Source of the DNA: JAEXZL01 sp049943125
GTDB taxonomy: Bacteria; Bacillota; Clostridia; Clostridiales; Clostridiaceae
Assembly: GCF_049943125.1 (NCBI RefSeq)
Contig: NZ_CP188040.1
Coordinates: 1,674,001-1,738,000 of the forward strand
Reading direction: 5' to 3'
DNA: 64,000 bases
This document shows, piece by piece, positions 8,481 to 16,831 of this stretch. The notes below the pieces were generated by a model. The model had not been told where the DNA came from, searched no databases, and saw nothing but the letters and a program-made list of their open reading frames with translations. The translations under genes and the position numbers were made by a program. Within the stretch, counting starts at the first letter, position 1; each line of letters opens with the position of its first letter.

Positions 8481-8642
8481 ATGATTGCTCATAATTACAA
8501 TGAAAAGTTATTGCTGTATTGCCTGAAAAACCATATAGAAGCTCACTGGCTTGCATTTAATGATATTTCAGAAAGTCTTGCGATAAAGCTAGGATATATT
8601 AAAGATGAGTTTTATAAAACATTCTTGATTGAACATATATAA
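8481..8642 (+). pseudogene. C-terminal remnant of a GNAT acetyltransferase
   Basis: A 53-codon frame reads LLLYCLKNHIEAHWLAF, then NDISESLAIKLGY, the typical last helix and strand of GNAT acetyltransferases in which NxxSxxLAxKLGF closes the acetyl-CoA site. The N-terminal two thirds are missing and there is no ribosome binding site. The frame ends in the ribosome binding site of the next gene. Confidence 0.65.
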
Positions 8643-8652
8643 GGAGGAAAAG

Positions 8653-9174
8653 ATGTTTTATTATGATATAGAAACAGAAAGGTTATTCCTTAAAAATATA
8701 TCTAAGGATGACAGAGAGTTTATATTTAGTCAGTTTTCAGATGATGTAGTTAACAGATATCTATTTGATGCAGAGCCATTAACTGATCTTGAAGGTGCCG
8801 ATGAAATTATTGATTTTTATATACAGCCTGAACCAAGATTGCAGCATCGCTGGATTATAGTTAGAAAATCAGATGGAGTTAAAATGGGTACCTGTGGACT
8901 GCATTGCTGGAATCAAAAAGAGGACAAGGTTGAAATAGGTTACGATTTGAAGGAAGAATTTTGGGGAAATGGTTATATGCAAGAAGCCATGAAAGAAGTC
9001 ATTACCTTCGCCTCAAGAAATATGAATATAAAAGAGATAAGTGCATGTATTTATATAGATAATAAACGATCAATCCGCCTTGCTGAAAACCTTGGATTTG
9101 TTTTATCTGGCTCGAGATATGAGTTGTTTAGGGGTAAAGAATACTTGCACAATATATTTACTTTAGCTAACTAG
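8653..9174 (+). CDS. GNAT acetyltransferase, RimJ/RimL-like
   Basis: A 173-aa protein starting MFYYDIETERLFLKN, typical of the RimJ/RimL group acting on protein N-termini or small amines. Motif A is EEFWGNGYMQEAMKEV and motif B is NKRSIRLAENLGFV. ATG 8653 with AAGGAGG upstream is used; an upstream TTG at 8629 has no site. A terminator follows at once. Confidence 0.85.
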   Translation: MFYYDIETERLFLKNISKDDREFIFSQFSDDVVNRYLFDAEPLTDLEGADEIIDFYIQPEPRLQHRWIIVRKSDGVKMGTCGLHCWNQKEDKVEIGYDLKEEFWGNGYMQEAMKEVITFASRNMNIKEISACIYIDNKRSIRLAENLGFVLSGSRYELFRGKEYLHNIFTLAN

Positions 9175-9186
9175 TTTATTGAATTA

Positions 9187-9216
9187 AAAGCATCTGTTTT
9201 GACAGGTGCTTTTTTT
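9187..9216 (+). terminator. Intrinsic terminator
   Basis: AAAGCATCTGT pairs with ACAGGTGCTTT through one wobble and runs into seven T. It closes the acetyltransferase gene. Confidence 0.85.
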
Positions 9217-9305
9217 ATAGAGCAAACATAGCAAGCTAGGAACAGTTTTATTCTATTTACGATGTTATACCGTAATTACCACGTGGGGAAAAGGTTGGTG
9301 AGAAT

Positions 9306-9422
9306 TTGAACTATAAGAATACAATAGTGCTATGTATTGATTTCATTGAGAAAAATATTAAAAATGAATTAACTCCAGAAATAATAGCTAGTGAGTGTGG
9401 TTATTTAAAAAGCTTTCACTAA
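9306..9422 (+). pseudogene. N-terminal remnant of an AraC-family gene
   Basis: A 38-codon frame from TTG 9306, with GGTGAG upstream, reads CIDFIEKNIKNELTPEIIA and then SECGY, the first helix-turn-helix of AraC regulators. It stops at once and runs into the 3' end of the opposite-strand AraC gene (9388). The rest is lost. Confidence 0.6.
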
Positions 9423-10302
9423 GACTTTTTATAGATTTCTCATATTCCTTTGGGGACATTCCTGAAAGCATTTTAAACTGCTTTGAAAAATACTGTGGAG
9501 AGCTATATGAAAGTATAGTAGATATTTCAGTAATGCTTCTTGTTCCAGAACGTATGATTTCCTTGGCCCTATCTATTTTCATTTTATTGAAATAATCTAT
9601 GATACCACAGCCCTTTTCCTCATTGAAGAGCGTTTCCAGGGAGGTGCGACTTATAAGGTTATCGCTACATATCTGCTTTATGGTCAGTCTTTCAAAAATA
9701 TGTGATTCTAAATAAGATAATATACTGTCTATAGCATAAGCCTTTTCATTGGAAACAGCGGTATATAACTTTGCCTTTGGATCTACCTGTATACTTTTCA
9801 TGTCCCTTGCAAGGTTTATAAGCAGCATTTCAAGATATATCTTTATAAGCTGTTCTGATCCAAAGGGAGCATTTTCAGAGGGCTTTACCTGCTCTACTGA
9901 AGGAATATGTATAGGAGTAGAGAAAGCCTTTCTTGCCTCCGATAGAATGTTGGATAGGATTCTTTTCTGTTCAGGATTTATAGTGAATATCTTATTTTCA
10001 AAAAGCTTTATGTCTGGTGAAGTGGATTCAAAGGATATTACCACAAGGTTGGGAGCTGTATCCCCTATAGAGCGTAGGGCATGGAATTCCATAGGCTTAT
10101 GGAATATCATGTCTCCCTTTTTTAATATATACTTATTATCCCCTGCAGTCACCTGTATTTCCCCTTTATCTACGCAGAGAAACTCCCAGAAGTTATGACA
10201 CTCTCCTTTAAAATAAAAATGCTTTATATACTCGAAGTAATGGATAGTGATTATTTCATGTATCTCTATATCTTCCTTAAGTTTAGTGCTGATATATGGC
10301 AT
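9388..10302 (-). CDS. AraC-family regulator with N-terminal cupin domain
   Basis: A 304-aa regulator. Residues 1-120 form a cupin-like sensor (KGECHNFWEFLCVDKGEIQ, then KKGDMIFHKPMEFHAL), and the last 100 residues hold two AraC helix-turn-helix motifs (TIKQICSDNLISRTSLETLF and SITEISTILSYSSPQYFSKQ). ATG 10302 follows GGAGG with a 5-nt gap; the frame can be read further upstream but without a better site. It diverges from the oxidoreductase gene at 10529, a usual arrangement for control of carbohydrate genes. Confidence 0.87.
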   Translation of the reverse strand: MPYISTKLKEDIEIHEIITIHYFEYIKHFYFKGECHNFWEFLCVDKGEIQVTAGDNKYILKKGDMIFHKPMEFHALRSIGDTAPNLVVISFESTSPDIKLFENKIFTINPEQKRILSNILSEARKAFSTPIHIPSVEQVKPSENAPFGSEQLIKIYLEMLLINLARDMKSIQVDPKAKLYTAVSNEKAYAIDSILSYLESHIFERLTIKQICSDNLISRTSLETLFNEEKGCGIIDYFNKMKIDRAKEIIRSGTRSITEISTILSYSSPQYFSKQFKMLSGMSPKEYEKSIKSLSESFLNNHTH

Positions 10303-10355
10303 ACTGGCCTCCGTGTAGAATCTATTTTTGTTTAATTGTACCATAATTGGACGAT

Positions 10356-10383
10356 TGTATAAGTTTTTAGTACGATTCTGCAA
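10356..10383 (-). promoter_or_regulatory. Candidate promoter of the AraC gene
   Basis: On the minus strand TTGCAG and TATACA are 16 nt apart. Two ATTGTATAA motifs (near 10354 and 10401) in the 226-nt divergent gap could be regulator sites. Weak evidence. Confidence 0.35.
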
Positions 10384-10528
10384 AATAAAATATCTTATGA
10401 ATTGTATAATTAAATTAAGAGTAGAGGTTTGTTTAAGCGGAAGAAACATATGATATGGGACATATAAAAGTATAACTTAGGCTAAATTTATAGTGGTAAT
10501 GAAATATAACTAAAGGGGAGAATTCTTT

Positions 10529-11806
10529 ATGAGTAAAATGTTAACTGTAGCAATAGCTGGACTTGGAAGCAGGGGTGGGGATGCATATGCAGCATGCCAG
10601 AAGCTTTTTCCGGATAAGATGAGAATAGTGGCAATAGCCGATATAGTGGCTGAGAAGGTTGACTTTATATCAAAGGAATATAACGTTTCAAAAGAAATGT
10701 GCTTTGACAGTGCAGAAAGCCTTTTTAAGGAGGATAAGCTGGCTGATGTAATGTTTATATGTACACAGGATAGGCAACATGTAGGACATGCAATACCAGC
10801 GCTAAGGAAGGGCTATGATCTGCTTTTGGAAAAGCCTATTTCACCTGAGCTTGATGAGTGTAGAGAGATTATCAAGGTGGCTAGGGAATGTAACAGGAAG
10901 GTAGTAATCTGCCATGTTCTAAGATATACTCCTTACTACACAAAGCTTAAGGAGGTTATAGACTCAGGTATAATAGGTGATGTGGTATCAGTAATGGCCG
11001 TTGAGAACGTGGGTTATTATCATTATGCTCATAGTTTTGTAAGAGGGAACTGGAGAAATTCAGATGAAACAAGTCCTATGATACTGCAGAAGTGCTGCCA
11101 TGACTTTGATATGCTTCTTTATTTATCAGGAAAGACCTGTAGCAGGGTATCTTCCTTTGGAAGCACCTATCTATTTAAGGAGGAGAAGGCTCCAACAGGT
11201 TCAACAGAAAGGTGTCTCAATGGCTGTAGGGTAAAGGATAATTGTCCATTTGACTGTGAAAAGATTTATATAGAAAGTGATAAAACAGGAGTACGTAATG
11301 GATATACAGAATGGCCTAACAACGTACTGACACTTCATCCAACAGAGGAGTCCATAAGAAAGGCCCTTGAGGAAGGTCCTTATGGCAGATGCGTATATCA
11401 TTGCGATAATAACGTAGTTGACCATCAGGTAGTAAACCTTGAAATGACTGATGGGAGCACTATCAGCTTTACTATGTCTGGCCTTACAGATAAAATATCA
11501 AGATATGCTAAGTTCATGGGAACTAAGGGAGAAATAATTGCAGATATGGGAACTAACACTATAGATGTGTGTGAGTTCGGCAAGGAACATGAAATTATAG
11601 ATGTAGCAAAGCTTTCAACAGACTTTAGAGGACATGGCGGCGGAGATAGCAGACTGGTAGAAAGCTTCCTCGATATGATATCAGAAAACAAGAAGCCATC
11701 AGAACGTATAACCTCCTTAGAGGCATCCATGGAAAGTCATTTTATTGCTCTAGCAGCCGAAGAATCAAGGCTTGACGGAGGACGTGTAATTTTAATGGAA
11801 AGGTGA
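10529..11806 (+). CDS. Gfo/Idh/MocA family oxidoreductase
   Basis: A 425-aa NAD(P)-dependent dehydrogenase of the glucose-fructose oxidoreductase/inositol dehydrogenase class. The Rossmann motif is VAIAGLGSRGGDAYA near the N-terminus, followed by LLEKPIS, the conserved EKP motif around residue 100. The C-terminal substrate domain carries a Cys-rich insert (CLNGCRVKDNCPFDCEKIY), which may bind a metal. AAAGGGGAG precedes the ATG. The divergent AraC gene is the likely regulator. The sugar substrate is not evident. The stop TGA comes from a REP-like half unit. Confidence 0.87.
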   Translation: MSKMLTVAIAGLGSRGGDAYAACQKLFPDKMRIVAIADIVAEKVDFISKEYNVSKEMCFDSAESLFKEDKLADVMFICTQDRQHVGHAIPALRKGYDLLLEKPISPELDECREIIKVARECNRKVVICHVLRYTPYYTKLKEVIDSGIIGDVVSVMAVENVGYYHYAHSFVRGNWRNSDETSPMILQKCCHDFDMLLYLSGKTCSRVSSFGSTYLFKEEKAPTGSTERCLNGCRVKDNCPFDCEKIYIESDKTGVRNGYTEWPNNVLTLHPTEESIRKALEEGPYGRCVYHCDNNVVDHQVVNLEMTDGSTISFTMSGLTDKISRYAKFMGTKGEIIADMGTNTIDVCEFGKEHEIIDVAKLSTDFRGHGGGDSRLVESFLDMISENKKPSERITSLEASMESHFIALAAEESRLDGGRVILMER

Positions 11807-11830
11807 CAGGCACATGAGTTATGACTTATT
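11802..11830 (+). repeat. REP-like half unit 5, overlaps a stop codon
   Basis: GGTGACAGGCACATG to GACTTATT. Its TGA at 11804-11806 ends the oxidoreductase gene. Confidence 0.9.
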
Positions 11831-12004
11831 GGAGAACCATACCCTAAACAAGTGAGGTTTTTGCTTAAATTGATAAATGCATCTTGGCAAGATAATTTAG
11901 TATTTAAAACTCCTAAAGTCATTTCTTTAAGAAACGTAAGCTCATATATAACTAATAGCACTAAGAATAAAAAAAGTACATTTATATTCAATAAAAGCAA
12001 ATAA
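11825..12004 (+). other. Open frame without a start, possible gene remnant
   Basis: Sixty codons stay open from the end of the REP-like unit to TAA 12002-12004 (GEPYPKQVRFLLKLINASW is part of it), but there is no ATG, GTG or TTG with a ribosome binding site near its beginning. It may be the 3' end of a lost gene. No family was recognised. The rest of the gap to 12110 holds only the next gene's upstream region. Confidence 0.25.
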
Positions 12005-12110
12005 ATGTTATAATTTATTTATGACCAATTAACGAAAAGTATTAGTAATACGAGCGGATGTTATGGGAAAAGTCATACATTAATATTGAATAATAGAGTG
12101 AGGTGTTTAT

Positions 12111-12938
12111 ATGTCTAGAGCAAATGATAGGGAAATAATTAGTTATCAGTATAATTCAGATAAGAATCTATCTGATAGACAGGCTCTGCATAGGGGCTTC
12201 AGTACTAATGAATATGGGTGGGAGAACTGGGTATTTGAGAAATATACCTTTAAGCCTGGTGATAGAATAATTGAATTTGGTTGTGGTAATGGAACTACAT
12301 GGAAGAGTAATAAAAATAGAATACCAGAGGATATTAAAGTAACTCTTACAGACTTATCTGAAGGTATGTTAAGTATAGCAAAAGATAACCTTTCAGGAAT
12401 TGAACAAATAATTGATTATTCTATTATGGATATACAAAGGATTAAATATGAAGATAGCTCCTTTGATAAAGCTATAGCCAATCATATGCTTTACCATATA
12501 CAAAATAGAGATTTAGCAATAAGTGAGATTGCAAGAATACTTAAACCAGATGGAATCTTCTATGCTACTACTAATAGCGTTTATAATATGAGGGGACTTA
12601 AAGCTTTAGTGAGAGATTTTGATTCCAGGCTTGATAACGCTTCCTTTTCTGTTGCTAATGAGTTTGGATTAGAAGATGGAGTTGATCAGTTAACTAAGCA
12701 TTTTAAGTCCGTTGAGAGATTAGTATATGATGATTCCCTTCATATAACAGAAGCCAAGCCTTTAGCAGATTATATCCTGTCTCTAAAGGGACATGTAAAC
12801 ATAGAGGACATAATGACGGAGAGCAGGATAAAAGACTTTCATGAGTACTTAAGCGAGATAATAATAAGAGAAGGAAGTATCAATATACCTAAACGCAGTG
12901 GAATGTTTATAGCTAAGAAACCTAAGAAATTAGCGTAA
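12111..12938 (+). CDS. SAM-dependent methyltransferase, class I
   Basis: A 275-aa protein with the SAM-binding motif IIEFGCGNGTT at residues 53-63, an acidic strand end LTDLSEGML, and a later KAIANHMLYHI segment, as in Methyltransf_11/25 proteins of the UbiE type. GAGGTG precedes the ATG. It is a single gene with no partner that suggests the substrate. Confidence 0.83.
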   Translation: MSRANDREIISYQYNSDKNLSDRQALHRGFSTNEYGWENWVFEKYTFKPGDRIIEFGCGNGTTWKSNKNRIPEDIKVTLTDLSEGMLSIAKDNLSGIEQIIDYSIMDIQRIKYEDSSFDKAIANHMLYHIQNRDLAISEIARILKPDGIFYATTNSVYNMRGLKALVRDFDSRLDNASFSVANEFGLEDGVDQLTKHFKSVERLVYDDSLHITEAKPLADYILSLKGHVNIEDIMTESRIKDFHEYLSEIIIREGSINIPKRSGMFIAKKPKKLA

Positions 12939-12946
12939 TTAGATGA

Positions 12947-13009
12947 GTAGGATGGTGGCTCTATGAAAATCATTCTGATTCTAAATGGACATTAGAAGTT
13001 AAATTTTAA
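12947..13009 (+). pseudogene. Possible short gene remnant
   Basis: Twenty codons in one frame read VGWWLYENHSDSKWTLEVKF before a stop, a composition unlike random AT-rich sequence. No start or upstream part remains. Very tentative. Confidence 0.2.
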
Positions 13010-13035
13010 AGAAGTATAATGACCTATTTATAGTC

Positions 13036-13077
13036 AGCATGCTAATTAAAGAGAGAATTAGCATGCTATTTATTTTG
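13036..13077 (+). terminator. Intrinsic terminator
   Basis: Perfect 12-bp stem AGCATGCTAATT/AATTAGCATGCT followed by ATTTATTTT. Confidence 0.78.
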
Positions 13078-13107
13078 CAATTTATATACTGGATAGGGGT
13101 TGAGGTT

Positions 13108-13278
13108 TTGGAGGTTAAAGTAGTTTTAGCAAATGAGGAAAACTCGAATATCATAAAAAATATATATCCACTATACTTGCATGATCTTTCAGAGGTTTAT
13201 GGGAATGTTCCTAATGAATACGGGATTTACGAGGATGAACCAATAAAAACATTAGGGGAGAAAGAGAAAAACTATTAG
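13108..13278 (+). pseudogene. N-terminal remnant of a GNAT acetyltransferase
   Basis: From TTG 13108, behind GAGG, the frame reads EVKVVLANEENSNIIKNIY and then PLYLHDLSEVYG, a GNAT N-terminus. It shares LYLHDLSE with the next gene. It stops after 56 codons with no acetyl-CoA motif, so the gene is truncated. No matching continuation is seen in the other frames. Confidence 0.6.
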
Positions 13279-13423
13279 TGATTATACTAATGGGAATTTT
13301 CAAGAAGAGCATGGGTCAACCTTTGACGGATATAAACTAATTTTTTCATTTAAAAATACAGCTAAATAGATAGTGAATTTAATTTATTAAGGAGCTATAA
13401 AAAATATGGTTGAGGATTATAAT

Positions 13424-13921
13424 ATGAATTTTAAAGAAATAAGATTAGAAAGAATAGGAATAGAGTTAAAGGCAAAGCTGGAGAATATAATTAATCTATA
13501 CTTACATGATTTATCAGAGTTTGCAGCTGATTTGAAAATTAATTCTGAGGGAAAGTTTGAATATGAGGGGATAGAATTATACTTTAAATCAGAGGATTTA
13601 AATCCTTATTTTATAGTTTATAAAGATGAAGTAGTAGGTTTTATCCTTTTTAATACTGGAAGATATGTTCCTAAAGATATAGATTATGTTATTCATGAGT
13701 TTTTTATATTAAAGGGATTTAGAAATAAGGGGGTAGGTAGTGCTGCAATTAGGATTTTGCTAGACAAATATAAAGGTAAATACAAAATTGCACAAATAGC
13801 ATCTAATAAAACTGCAGTGAATTTTTGGACGAAATTTTATCAGCAGCAAGGTATTAATTATATAGAAGCAGAAGAGAAAATTGATGATATAGACGCCACT
13901 ATTCAGATATTTAATGTTTAA
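13424..13921 (+). CDS. GNAT family N-acetyltransferase
   Basis: A protein of about 165 aa. It starts MNFKEIRLERIG and contains NLYLHDLSEFA, FFILKGFRNKGVGSAA (motif A, RNKGVG) and ASNKTAVNFWTKFY (motif B). ATG 13424 with GAGG eight bases upstream is chosen; ATG 13406 is also possible. It is an intact relative of the truncated frame just upstream, which suggests an old duplication. Confidence 0.8.
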   Translation: MNFKEIRLERIGIELKAKLENIINLYLHDLSEFAADLKINSEGKFEYEGIELYFKSEDLNPYFIVYKDEVVGFILFNTGRYVPKDIDYVIHEFFILKGFRNKGVGSAAIRILLDKYKGKYKIAQIASNKTAVNFWTKFYQQQGINYIEAEEKIDDIDATIQIFNV

Positions 13922-13961
13922 CCAAAGAGTAATTCCACATTGAAGTTAACCAATCATAAGT

Positions 13962-13990
13962 AATAAGTCATAACTCATGTGCCAGTCACC
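13962..13990 (-). repeat. REP-like half unit 6
   Basis: On the minus strand this reads GGTGACTGGCACATG to GACTTATT, with a T in place of A at position 7. The same change occurs in the copy at 34012. It abuts the terminator of the globin gene. Confidence 0.88.
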
Positions 13991-14037
13991 AAAAGGGGCC
14001 TCGCCTGCGATATTTGAATCGCTAAAGCGAGGACCCC
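13991..14037 (-). terminator. Intrinsic terminator of the globin gene
   Basis: On the minus strand a GC-rich stem (GGGGTCCTCGC with GCGAGGCCCC) is followed by TTTT. Confidence 0.8.
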
Positions 14038-14044
14038 ATTATTT

Positions 14045-14479
14045 TTATCTTGAAGCATATATCTCTTTTTCGTGATTTATAAACACTTCTGCAAGAACTC
14101 CGTATGTTTTAGCCCAAGCATCGATAATTTCATCTGTTGCATTATCGCCTAAAACCTCTTTTATAGCTCCTAATAAGTGCTTTCCTACTATTGGATAATG
14201 CTCTGGTTTAACATTGGAGTCACAATGTCTAACTCCGATTGTATTCACTACTGGCATTATAGCAGATAGGTTATCTATATTTTGAGCAGCAGCTAAAATT
14301 GACATAGCTAAAGCCTTTGGCTGTTCTCCTGATGCTTGTCTTTCCATGTTGAATAAAGGAGCTACTTCAGGATTTTGTTCAAACATATTTTTGTAAAATG
14401 TCTTAGTTATCTCTAATCCATGAGTTTTTAAAGCTGGTACTGTGCTTTTTATTATATCTATTGTTTTTTGATCTAACAT
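14045..14479 (-). CDS. Single-domain haemoglobin (flavohaemoglobin-type globin)
   Basis: A 144-aa globin without the reductase domain of Hmp. The residues align with Hmp numbering: Y29 (B10), F43 (CD1), Q53 (E7) and proximal H85 (F8, in IGVRHCDSN). Such proteins bind oxygen or nitric oxide and act in NO detoxification or oxygen delivery; in an anaerobe protection from NO or oxygen is most likely. ATG 14479 with GGGGGA upstream is used rather than the GTG four codons earlier. A near-consensus promoter lies upstream. Confidence 0.92.
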   Translation of the reverse strand: MLDQKTIDIIKSTVPALKTHGLEITKTFYKNMFEQNPEVAPLFNMERQASGEQPKALAMSILAAAQNIDNLSAIMPVVNTIGVRHCDSNVKPEHYPIVGKHLLGAIKEVLGDNATDEIIDAWAKTYGVLAEVFINHEKEIYASR

Positions 14480-14531
14480 GATGTCCCCCACAACTTCTTT
14501 TGTATATAATATTTATTATTTATCAATAGTT

Positions 14532-14560
14532 ATTATATAAAATCGATATGTTGGTTTCAA
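14532..14560 (-). promoter_or_regulatory. Promoter of the globin gene
   Basis: On the minus strand TTGAAA and TATAAT are separated by 17 nt, about 50 nt before the start codon. A near-perfect vegetative sigma-A promoter. Confidence 0.7.
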
Positions 14561-14719
14561 TATTATTTGAATAAATTTAATTAGATAATATTATTATTTG
14601 ATTTGAATTGGATTGCAGACAAAATAATACAATCTTCAAAGTTGCATTGTTCATATATGAAATAAATTCTTTTGCTTAGGGCTAGTATTCTGTTAGACTA
14701 CTTTTAAGGAGGTGCTATT

Positions 14720-15151
14720 ATGCTTTATACACCATTAACAAAGAAAGCATTACTCATTTCATTTAATGCACACAAAGAGCAGATAGATAAGAGTGGCATG
14801 CCCTATGTTTATCACCCCTATGAGTTAGCTACTCAAATGGATGATGAGTACTCAACCTGCGTAGCTCTGCTCCATGATGTGGTTGAGGACACAGAGATAA
14901 CCCTGGAAGACCTTGAGAATGAGGGCTTTCCGAGAGAAGTAATAGAAGCTATAGCAATGATGACTCACGATGATAAGGTTCCTTATATGGATTACATCGA
15001 GGAAATAAAAAGGGATGCCATTGCGAGAAAAGTAAAATTAGCTGACCTACATCATAATAGTAATATTGACAGACTTGATAAGCTTGATGAGAAGGCTTTA
15101 AAGAGAATAGAAAAATATCATAAAGCTATTGAGATATTAACCGAAAGATAA
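14720..15151 (+). CDS. Small HD-domain hydrolase, RelA/SpoT-like
   Basis: A 143-aa protein with the metal-binding HD phosphohydrolase pattern of the (p)ppGpp hydrolase domain: H in VYHPYELA, HD in CVALLHDVVEDTE, and D in VKLADLHHN. There is no synthetase domain, so it resembles a small alarmone hydrolase or MESH1-type enzyme. AAGGAGGTG precedes the ATG. The nucleotide specificity is inferred from the family only. Confidence 0.82.
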   Translation: MLYTPLTKKALLISFNAHKEQIDKSGMPYVYHPYELATQMDDEYSTCVALLHDVVEDTEITLEDLENEGFPREVIEAIAMMTHDDKVPYMDYIEEIKRDAIARKVKLADLHHNSNIDRLDKLDEKALKRIEKYHKAIEILTER

Positions 15152-15289
15152 AAGAAACAAGCCAACAGATACGACCATAATTAAAGAAGTCATATAGGTT
15201 TATATATTAAGGATTTATGCAAGGTAGTTGTATAATATCTGATTTATAAATCTACTAATGATAAAAAAATCTATAGTAGGTGATGAAAA

Positions 15290-15805
15290 ATGAGCATAAA
15301 TACCAATAGATTAATCATAAGAAAAGTTACAGAAGAGGATTGGATGGGGATAAAAAATATAGCAGCTGATTTTCAGAAATCAGAGTATGCGATATATGAC
15401 CATCCACTTCCTACTGAGGATGATAAAATTAAGACTTTGACCAAGAGCTTTGCAGCTTCAGGGTTGTTTTTTGCTATCCTCCTTAAGGACTCATCAGAAA
15501 TGATTGGCTATATTAGCTTACATGATGATGGTGAAAGTCATGATATAGGCTACTGCTTCCATTCTGATTATTTTGGAAAGGGCTATGCTTTTGAAAGCTG
15601 TTCTGAGGTAATAAAACATATGCACAAGCATCATGAGGTGAAGGTATTTACAGCAGGCACAGCATTAAAAAATGAACCCTCCTGTAAGCTCTTAGATAAG
15701 CTTGGATTTGTTCTGAAGAAAAGGGAATCATTGGCTTTCCATAAGGATGAAGCAGGGAATGATATTGTTTTTGAAGGTGGACACTTTATTAGATCTAATG
15801 AATAA
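15290..15805 (+). CDS. GNAT family N-acetyltransferase, RimJ/RimL-like
   Basis: A 171-aa protein starting NTNRLIIRKVTEEDW. Motif A region is FHSDYFGKGYAFESCSEV and motif B is NEPSCKLLDKLGFVL. AGGTGATG precedes the ATG. Single gene. Confidence 0.84.
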   Translation: MSINTNRLIIRKVTEEDWMGIKNIAADFQKSEYAIYDHPLPTEDDKIKTLTKSFAASGLFFAILLKDSSEMIGYISLHDDGESHDIGYCFHSDYFGKGYAFESCSEVIKHMHKHHEVKVFTAGTALKNEPSCKLLDKLGFVLKKRESLAFHKDEAGNDIVFEGGHFIRSNE

Positions 15806-15893
15806 GAATACTTGCATATTACCTATCACAGGCTTACAGTCCACTCTGCAATAAAACGTTTAAAGGAATTAATCTAAAAGTGAGGTCATAGTC

Positions 15894-16337
15894 ATGTACG
15901 GAGAAGAAAAGACCACTTTAATAAATCTCACTTCCCACGAACAATATTTAGATATACTAAAGAAATTAAAGTCAAAGACGGCCTATATAGTGCTAGTCCA
16001 GATTGATGGCGAAGATAAAAATGACTTAAATCTAGTAAAGGCTTTGAAACAGATGGAGCTAATAGGTACGAAGAAGGTAAATGAGTGGCTTGGAACAAGG
16101 ACAAGAGGTTTCCCAGCGGTACGGTATATTTTTAAGTTTGATGAAAGATACATTAAGTATTTGAGTAATTTTGATTCCTTCTTTTTTAATACAACTGATA
16201 AATGGAGCTATGATGCAGTGGAGAAAACAGATTTCGGCTTTGATGATATAGCTTTTCTGGATGAGAATAGGCAGGTTTTGTTTTATACAACTACCCATGA
16301 AGGTTATGCTAATATTCTCCCTGATTTAATGGATTAA
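15894..16337 (+). CDS. Hypothetical protein, 147 aa
   Basis: A soluble protein with no recognised family. It contains VLVQIDGEDKNDLN near residue 35 and an aromatic stretch YIFKFDERYIKYL. It has no signal peptide or membrane segment. AAAAGTGAGG precedes the ATG. Neighbours give no functional hint. Confidence 0.7.
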   Translation: MYGEEKTTLINLTSHEQYLDILKKLKSKTAYIVLVQIDGEDKNDLNLVKALKQMELIGTKKVNEWLGTRTRGFPAVRYIFKFDERYIKYLSNFDSFFFNTTDKWSYDAVEKTDFGFDDIAFLDENRQVLFYTTTHEGYANILPDLMD

Positions 16338-16421
16338 ACTCAGAGCTAATTCATTATGGGTTAAAATAAATTTAGAAAGTATAAGTAATTTAAATTTAAT
16401 GGTGTAAAGGTGGAGAGGATT

Positions 16422-16607
16422 TTGAGTAAGGATCTTAAAAACAAAATTAGCTTTGGGATTTTTTTATTATTTTTAGCCGTTGGTGGCTTTACTTCTAATT
16501 TTTATAATAGTATGCCTATAATTTTTAGGCGGATATCATTAATAGTTTCAGCATTATTATTAACTATAGTAGTGGTTTTTCTGTTAATAGAGAAATCAAA
16601 AAAATAA
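16422..16607 (+). CDS. Small membrane protein, 61 aa
   Basis: Two hydrophobic helices (ISFGIFLLFLAVGGFTS and ISLIVSALLLTIVVVFLLI) separated by a short polar loop. TTG 16422 with GGTGGAG upstream is preferred to GTG 16410. The stop lies in the left shoulder of the terminator. Function unknown. Confidence 0.55.
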   Translation: MSKDLKNKISFGIFLLFLAVGGFTSNFYNSMPIIFRRISLIVSALLLTIVVVFLLIEKSKK

Positions 16608-16642
16608 AAGGTAAATGCTATAGCATTTACCTTTTATTTTTT
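16602..16642 (+). terminator. Intrinsic terminator, probably bidirectional
   Basis: A perfect palindrome, AATAAAAGGTAAATGCTA with its complement, followed by T-runs. Confidence 0.85.
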
Positions 16643-16770
16643 TCGACAACAAACCTTCATATAAATGTCGAATTATGTTATTATATATTGTGTTTGTACA
16701 AGAGAACCTTTAATAAACGAAGGACAAAGTTTCAGTTCTTCATCCATACAATAGTATAAGAATAACCACT

Positions 16771-16803
16771 GAGTGATATAGGAGCTACCAGCCTTTATCA
16801 CTC
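16771..16803 (+). promoter_or_regulatory. Hairpin in the leader of the ABC exporter operon
   Basis: GAGTGATATAGG pairs with CCTTTATCACTC across a 9-nt loop, 28 nt before the start codon of the first exporter gene. No T-run follows, so it is more likely an operator or RNA structure than a terminator. Confidence 0.45.
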
Positions 16804-16831
16804 AATTTATTGTAGAAGGAGTGATGAATAT

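Noticed and set aside
9749..10198. 149-codon plus-strand frame
   Set aside because: It lies wholly opposite the AraC gene, has no ribosome binding site, and its translation has no recognisable features.
11737..12000. 87-codon minus-strand frame with a hydrophobic start
   Set aside because: It overlaps the oxidoreductase 3' end and a REP-like unit, and has no ribosome binding site.
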